Part shown: one piece after another, positions 52,972 to 56,588 of the stretch
How the letters are laid out: every line of letters starts with the position of its first letter
Position numbering within the stretch: the stretch's first letter is position 1
Notes under the pieces: model-generated
What the model saw: only the letters and a program-made list of their open reading frames with translations
Database searches by the model: none
Told to the model about the DNA's origin: nothing
From: JAIBCL01 sp031411695
GTDB taxonomy: Bacteria > Verrucomicrobiota > Verrucomicrobiia > Verrucomicrobiales > Verrucomicrobiaceae
DNA: 56,588 nt
Direction: 5' to 3'
Assembly (NCBI GenBank): GCA_031411695.1
Contig: JANOBO010000188.1
Coordinates: 1 to 56,588, forward strand
Position numbers and translations under genes: made by a program

Positions 52972-54768
52972 TCAACGTGTGATCACGATCAGAGATGCCG
53001 ACGGGCAGCCGACACGCGTTTCCGGCGACTCCTGCAGCGTCATCACCGCAGTCCGGTTTGCAGTGCCGCCAGATCTCGGATCCAGCGTGATGATCTTTGT
53101 CCGCGCGCCCGCCGCGATGACCGTGGTGCCGTAGAGCTGCGCGTAGTCCTCGCCCATTTTCGCGTCGCCGCTGAGCTGGTAATGCACAGTCAGCGGCTCC
53201 GCCACATCGCCCGAGCGCGTGATGCGCCACTCGCCGAACTGTGAGAGCGTCGCGCGGGAAACGTCTGCACTGATGCTGATGATGGCTGAGTTTTTGCCCG
53301 TCGGGTCGGTGTTGTTCGCGTAGTGCTCGACGTTTGCGTAGCCGTCCGCGCCGATCTTGGCGCTGTCGCCTGCGTCATCCGCGTTGAGTCCAAACTGCTT
53401 CTCCCAAAAGTCCGGGATGCCGTCGTGATCTCCATCCGCAGGCGCTGGCAAAGTGCGGTAGTCGGGCCAGCGCTCGTTCTCCGCCAGGTCGGTCTCCTTG
53501 CCGATCACCCTGCCGGTGCCATCGCGAAACTGGCGCAGGATGCGCAGGTCCACCGCATCACGCGCGGGCAGCGTCGCGCCGGCTTCCTCGATGATCGTGA
53601 TGAATGCCTGCTTCGCGGTCTGTAAATTTGCGGGCACTTCAGCGAAAGCCTTTTCCACGATCATCGCCTTGCGTTCTGCATCGCTCATCTTGCCGAGCTT
53701 TGAGTGCCAGCCAACGGCCAGCGCGTTGTCCTTCGTCCCTGCGTCGCTGCCTTCGATCACGTTTCCCTCTGCGAACACGCGGGCGAGCGGATCACCGTGA
53801 AATTGAAACGCCGAGGTGCGGATCTCCTGCGGCGTGCTCGGGCCGGGCTTGTAATAATTGTTCAGCCATTGCAGATGCACGCGCTCGCTGCCGGTGTGCG
53901 TGGGATACTCGCTCCAGTCATAGACGGCGCTGTTGTAAAGCGTGAGCACCGGCGGCACGTCCGCGCCGCCGACGGTGCGTGGATTCCGCAGCCGGTTATG
54001 CGCGTAAAGCGTGTGGTGCATCGTGGCCCGGCCGTCGGGCGCGGAGCTGCCCCAGAGCGATCCCTCGGCGTGGTTCGGCGGCGTTTGCCGTGGGTTGGTG
54101 TAGTCGAGCCCTTCCGCCGCGATGCAATACGACACGCTTGTCTTGTCCGCGTGCGTGATGGTCATGTTCTCATCCGTCGCCCAGGTGGCCGAGCAGTGAT
54201 CCAGCACGATGCTGCCGATGGCGGCGAAGACGCTCAGCTCCTTGCCGCGCTCCGCCTTCTTCTTCTTGATCTTGTCAAAGTCCGCCTGGCTCTGGCCCAC
54301 GGGCGCGTCCTTCACCCCGACGCTCACCGGCTTGAACTCAATCGCGTCCCCCAGGTCCGTGTCGCGCACAAAGCCACGCCGCGACCGGATGTGGCGCATC
54401 ATCACATTGCCGGCGCTGATCGTGATCGATCCGCCCTTGAAGCAGATGCCCTCGCCCGGCGCCGTCTGGCCGAGGATGCTGATGCCCGGCTGGTCGATCA
54501 CGAGCCTTCCGCCCTTCAGCTTGTCCTTCTTGCCCTCGGTCAAATCGATGATGCCAGACACGGCGAAGGTGACGATTCGATTCGGAGCGCTCACCGCCTC
54601 GGCGAAACTGCCCGGCCCTTCGCGATTGAGATTCGTCACGATGGAAACCGATCCGCCCCGACCTCCTGTGGTGAATTTGCCCGCGCCCTCACAGCCGGGA
54701 AAAGCCGGAGTCTGAGCGTTGAGGGAGGTGGCGACGGCGGCGATTAACAGGGTGGTCTTCATGTTCAT
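52972..54768 (-). CDS. secreted pectate lyase-like protein (PL1 family)
   Basis: The 598-residue protein has a signal peptide (MNMKTTLLIAAVATSLNA) and a right-handed beta-helix pectate lyase domain (about 20-420): FPGCEGAGKFTTGGRGG, VNxDQPGISILGQTAPGEGICF-type turns, DHCSATWATDENMTI. A calcium-type DGDHDGIPDFWEKQFGLN module (about 458-475) and a C-terminal Calx-beta-like domain follow. PL1 enzymes cleave pectate by beta-elimination. ATG 54768 overlaps the stop of the upstream DUF6807 gene as ATGA, so the two are translationally coupled. Longer frames add Arg-rich residues. Confidence 0.88.
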   Translation of the reverse strand: MNMKTTLLIAAVATSLNAQTPAFPGCEGAGKFTTGGRGGSVSIVTNLNREGPGSFAEAVSAPNRIVTFAVSGIIDLTEGKKDKLKGGRLVIDQPGISILGQTAPGEGICFKGGSITISAGNVMMRHIRSRRGFVRDTDLGDAIEFKPVSVGVKDAPVGQSQADFDKIKKKKAERGKELSVFAAIGSIVLDHCSATWATDENMTITHADKTSVSYCIAAEGLDYTNPRQTPPNHAEGSLWGSSAPDGRATMHHTLYAHNRLRNPRTVGGADVPPVLTLYNSAVYDWSEYPTHTGSERVHLQWLNNYYKPGPSTPQEIRTSAFQFHGDPLARVFAEGNVIEGSDAGTKDNALAVGWHSKLGKMSDAERKAMIVEKAFAEVPANLQTAKQAFITIIEEAGATLPARDAVDLRILRQFRDGTGRVIGKETDLAENERWPDYRTLPAPADGDHDGIPDFWEKQFGLNADDAGDSAKIGADGYANVEHYANNTDPTGKNSAIISISADVSRATLSQFGEWRITRSGDVAEPLTVHYQLSGDAKMGEDYAQLYGTTVIAAGARTKIITLDPRSGGTANRTAVMTLQESPETRVGCPSASLIVITR

Positions 54769-56018
54769 TCGAGGGTGACCTTCAACGTCTGCGCGTAGCT
54801 CAGCCATGCGCTCTCGATCATCGCCGCGTCGGCTTTTCCGTCGCAAACGATGAAGCGATACTTCGACACGAGCGGCTTCCCGGGCTCGATGCTCCAGTCG
54901 CCATCCTGCGATGGAGCGATGCAGAGCTGCGGGTTCTTCGGGTTCAACCGCAGCGGCTGCGGAAAACGAAAATTCTCCGGGTGAATGAGCAGCGCCATGC
55001 CGGTCGGCGCGCCATCGACCTCGCCGCCGATGTGGACCCATCTGCCCTTCGTCGCATCGCCCTTCGCGCGATCATCGCCATTGCTGGTGAGCATCGTCAC
55101 GGCAGCGACCGGATTCCATGCCGCATTCCCGCGCACGCCGAGTCCGCCGTAGTGGTACTTCGGCAGATTCAACGCTGACGCGCCCGCGCACGTCTGCGTG
55201 CTCACGAAGTCGATGATGAACATCGGCCGCTCGCCACGCGTGACCGGATAAGCCGTCACTTCCCACGTTTCATTGAGCACATCCTTCGCCGCGCCGCTGT
55301 TGTGATCGATGAAGCGATGCTTGCTCACGAAGCCGCCGCACACCGGCCCGCTCCACGATCTCACGAGTGAATGAAAGCGCACCTCGGCCAGCAGGTTGCC
55401 CCCGCTCTTTTCCTTGCCATCACCTTTGCCCACGTTCCAAAAATCCGGGTGCTGTCCCTCGAACTCCGTCTTCGTCCACGCCATCCAGATGCCTCGATGC
55501 CAGCGATGATCCTCTGGATGATTCCCCGTGATCAGTTTGCCACCGGGTGAATACACCGGATGTAAATGCGCGCCGTGTTTGAAGATCGGCAGCACACCCT
55601 CCGGCACATCGCCCGGCTCCATTTGATAATCGAAGATCGTCTGCGCCTTGCCAGTGTGATGGCTCGTGAGCCGCAGCACGCCGCCCACTTTCTCCGCCAC
55701 CACCCCATACGGCCGAGTCGGTGGCGTGTGTGGCGCTGGCGTGAAGGTGACGGTCTCTCCCTTGCCGATGTGATCGATGATCATCGTCGCCTTGCCGTCC
55801 TCGTTCACTTGCAGCTTTGACACCACCTTGCCGCCCTTGCCGACGACCGTGTATTCACGCGCCCAATCCTTCGGTGCGTCAAAGGTGACGATGGAGTCGG
55901 TCGCATCGTGATCGCCACCATGCACGGTGATTTTCGCGGGCGCTGCGAGCAGTGGGCTCATGGCACAGATGAGACAAGCAGGAATGACGAGGGACTGGAG
56001 ACGAATCTGGCGTTTCAT
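54765..56018 (-). CDS. secreted DUF6807 (PmoA-like) protein
   Basis: The 417-residue protein has a signal peptide (MKRQIRLQSLVIPACLICAMSPLLA) and the DUF6807 domain (about 100-410). It shows RPYGVVAEKVGGVLRLTSHHTG, HLHPVYSPGGKLITGNHPEDH and HRGIWMAW. Proteins of this family are often annotated 'methane oxygenase PmoA' although no link to methane monooxygenase is supported by motifs here. Genes of this type often lie in carbohydrate-catabolism clusters in Planctomycetes and Verrucomicrobia. Its stop overlaps the pectate lyase start (ATGA), which supports a shared role. Start is ATG 56018. Confidence 0.85.
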   Translation of the reverse strand: MKRQIRLQSLVIPACLICAMSPLLAAPAKITVHGGDHDATDSIVTFDAPKDWAREYTVVGKGGKVVSKLQVNEDGKATMIIDHIGKGETVTFTPAPHTPPTRPYGVVAEKVGGVLRLTSHHTGKAQTIFDYQMEPGDVPEGVLPIFKHGAHLHPVYSPGGKLITGNHPEDHRWHRGIWMAWTKTEFEGQHPDFWNVGKGDGKEKSGGNLLAEVRFHSLVRSWSGPVCGGFVSKHRFIDHNSGAAKDVLNETWEVTAYPVTRGERPMFIIDFVSTQTCAGASALNLPKYHYGGLGVRGNAAWNPVAAVTMLTSNGDDRAKGDATKGRWVHIGGEVDGAPTGMALLIHPENFRFPQPLRLNPKNPQLCIAPSQDGDWSIEPGKPLVSKYRFIVCDGKADAAMIESAWLSYAQTLKVTLE

Positions 56019-56251
56019 AGGGTGGTTCAGCGTGGCCATGCACATGTTCCCGGTTCAACCCGATGAATCTAGGGACCGCATGCAGTCGCGCCTTCAACGT
56101 CGCGCGGGTGGCCCACATTCCTTCATTCCCATCCACATTTTGATCGTCCTCCACACCTTTGGGCAGGCTCGCACGAAGGCAGGGAGGCCACGCCAAGAAT
56201 CCCTGATCCATGCTGGCGCGCTGGCATGAAGTGAATAGGTTGCGCGCCCCT

Positions 56252-56588
56252 ATGATCAAAGTCGGCCTCGTATCCCTCGGTTGCGCAAAGAACCTCATCG
56301 ACTCGGAGATCATGATCGGCCACCTCCAGCAGGCTGGCATGGTCATGACGCCCGAGGCGGAGCTGGCCGATGTGCTGATCGTGAACACCTGCTCGTTCAT
56401 CGACATGGCGAAGAAGGAGAGCATCGGCGCGATCCATGACGCGGTGGACGCGCGCGACGGGTCGAAGAAGCGCGCGCGGCAGAAGATCATCGTGGCGGGC
56501 TGTCTCTCGCAGAGATTTGCGCAGGAACTGCCGACGCTGATGCCGGACGTGGATGCGTTCATCGGCCTGGATCAGATCACGCAGGTGG
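56252..56588 (+). CDS. rimO: ribosomal protein S12 methylthiotransferase RimO (partial)
   Basis: The first 112 codons are present and the gene runs off the window. The N-terminal UPF0004 domain carries the three cluster-binding cysteines Cys11 (SLGCAKN), Cys47 (VNTCSF) and Cys84 (AGCLSQR). The wording GLVSLGCAKNLIDSE is typical of RimO rather than MiaB. RimO thiomethylates an Asp of S12 with radical SAM chemistry. The start ATG 56252 is 234 bp from the divergent DUF6807 gene; no Shine-Dalgarno is visible. Confidence 0.95.
   Translation, partial: MIKVGLVSLGCAKNLIDSEIMIGHLQQAGMVMTPEAELADVLIVNTCSFIDMAKKESIGAIHDAVDARDGSKKRARQKIIVAGCLSQRFAQELPTLMPDVDAFIGLDQITQV

Overview
The window looks like a chromosomal segment of a member of the Verrucomicrobiota, probably near Verrucomicrobiales such as Prosthecobacter. 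The reasons are high GC; paired genes of the PSCyt1/DUF1549/DUF1553 and DUF1501 families, typical of Planctomycetes and Verrucomicrobia; Hanks-type kinases fused to extracytoplasmic domains; a PmoA-like DUF6807 protein; and many palindromic dispersed repeats. The taxon is inferred from gene families, not from a marker tree. No tRNA, rRNA, CRISPR array, integrase or transposase was recognised. Most start codons lack an obvious Shine-Dalgarno sequence.

Layout. 1-8522: end of rplL, a leader with a perfect attenuator-like hairpin, rpoB and rpoC, closed by an intrinsic terminator. 8551-11141 (minus): trxB, a TerC-family transporter and a spermidine-synthase-like methyltransferase. 11292-11528: a repeat element bounded by 16-17 bp inverted repeats. 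11642-13953 (minus): glpT and glpQ, translationally coupled, for uptake and breakdown of glycerophospho-compounds. 13954-15035: about 1 kb without a credible gene, with an inverted pair of structured 63-bp repeats and a 42-bp-period array of palindromes. 15036-17761 (plus): a run of small, mostly unrecognised genes, including a duplicated zinc-ribbon protein and a possible nuclease-fold protein.

17864-26830: cell-envelope and cofactor genes, namely an L,D-transpeptidase, an FAD oxidoreductase, a polyprenyl-phosphate sugar transferase, aroD, a D,D-carboxypeptidase lipoprotein, thiS, thiH, a secreted Thr/Gly-rich protein and an Ate1-like aminoacyl-tRNA transferase. 27051-32973: a MORN-repeat protein, a small membrane protein, a giant transmembrane Ser/Thr kinase with duplicated modules and leucine-rich repeats, and a truncated gene remnant. 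33353-38565: the PSCyt1/DUF1549/DUF1553 and DUF1501 pair, split by an antisense vapBC toxin-antitoxin module.

38667-48272: a large alpha/beta hydrolase, a candidate small RNA with promoter and terminator, a sigma-54 activator with a Glu at the phosphorylation site, uppS, a coiled-coil membrane protein and a membrane-anchored transglutaminase-like protein. 48291-56018: secreted catabolic proteins (beta-propeller dehydrogenase-like, cupredoxin-PA14, pectate lyase, DUF6807) with a transmembrane pseudokinase among them. The window ends in the start of rimO.

The least explained parts are 13954-17761 (structured repeats followed by orphan genes) and the possible small RNA at 41177-41312. Several dispersed palindromic repeats also sit in frame inside long coding sequences.
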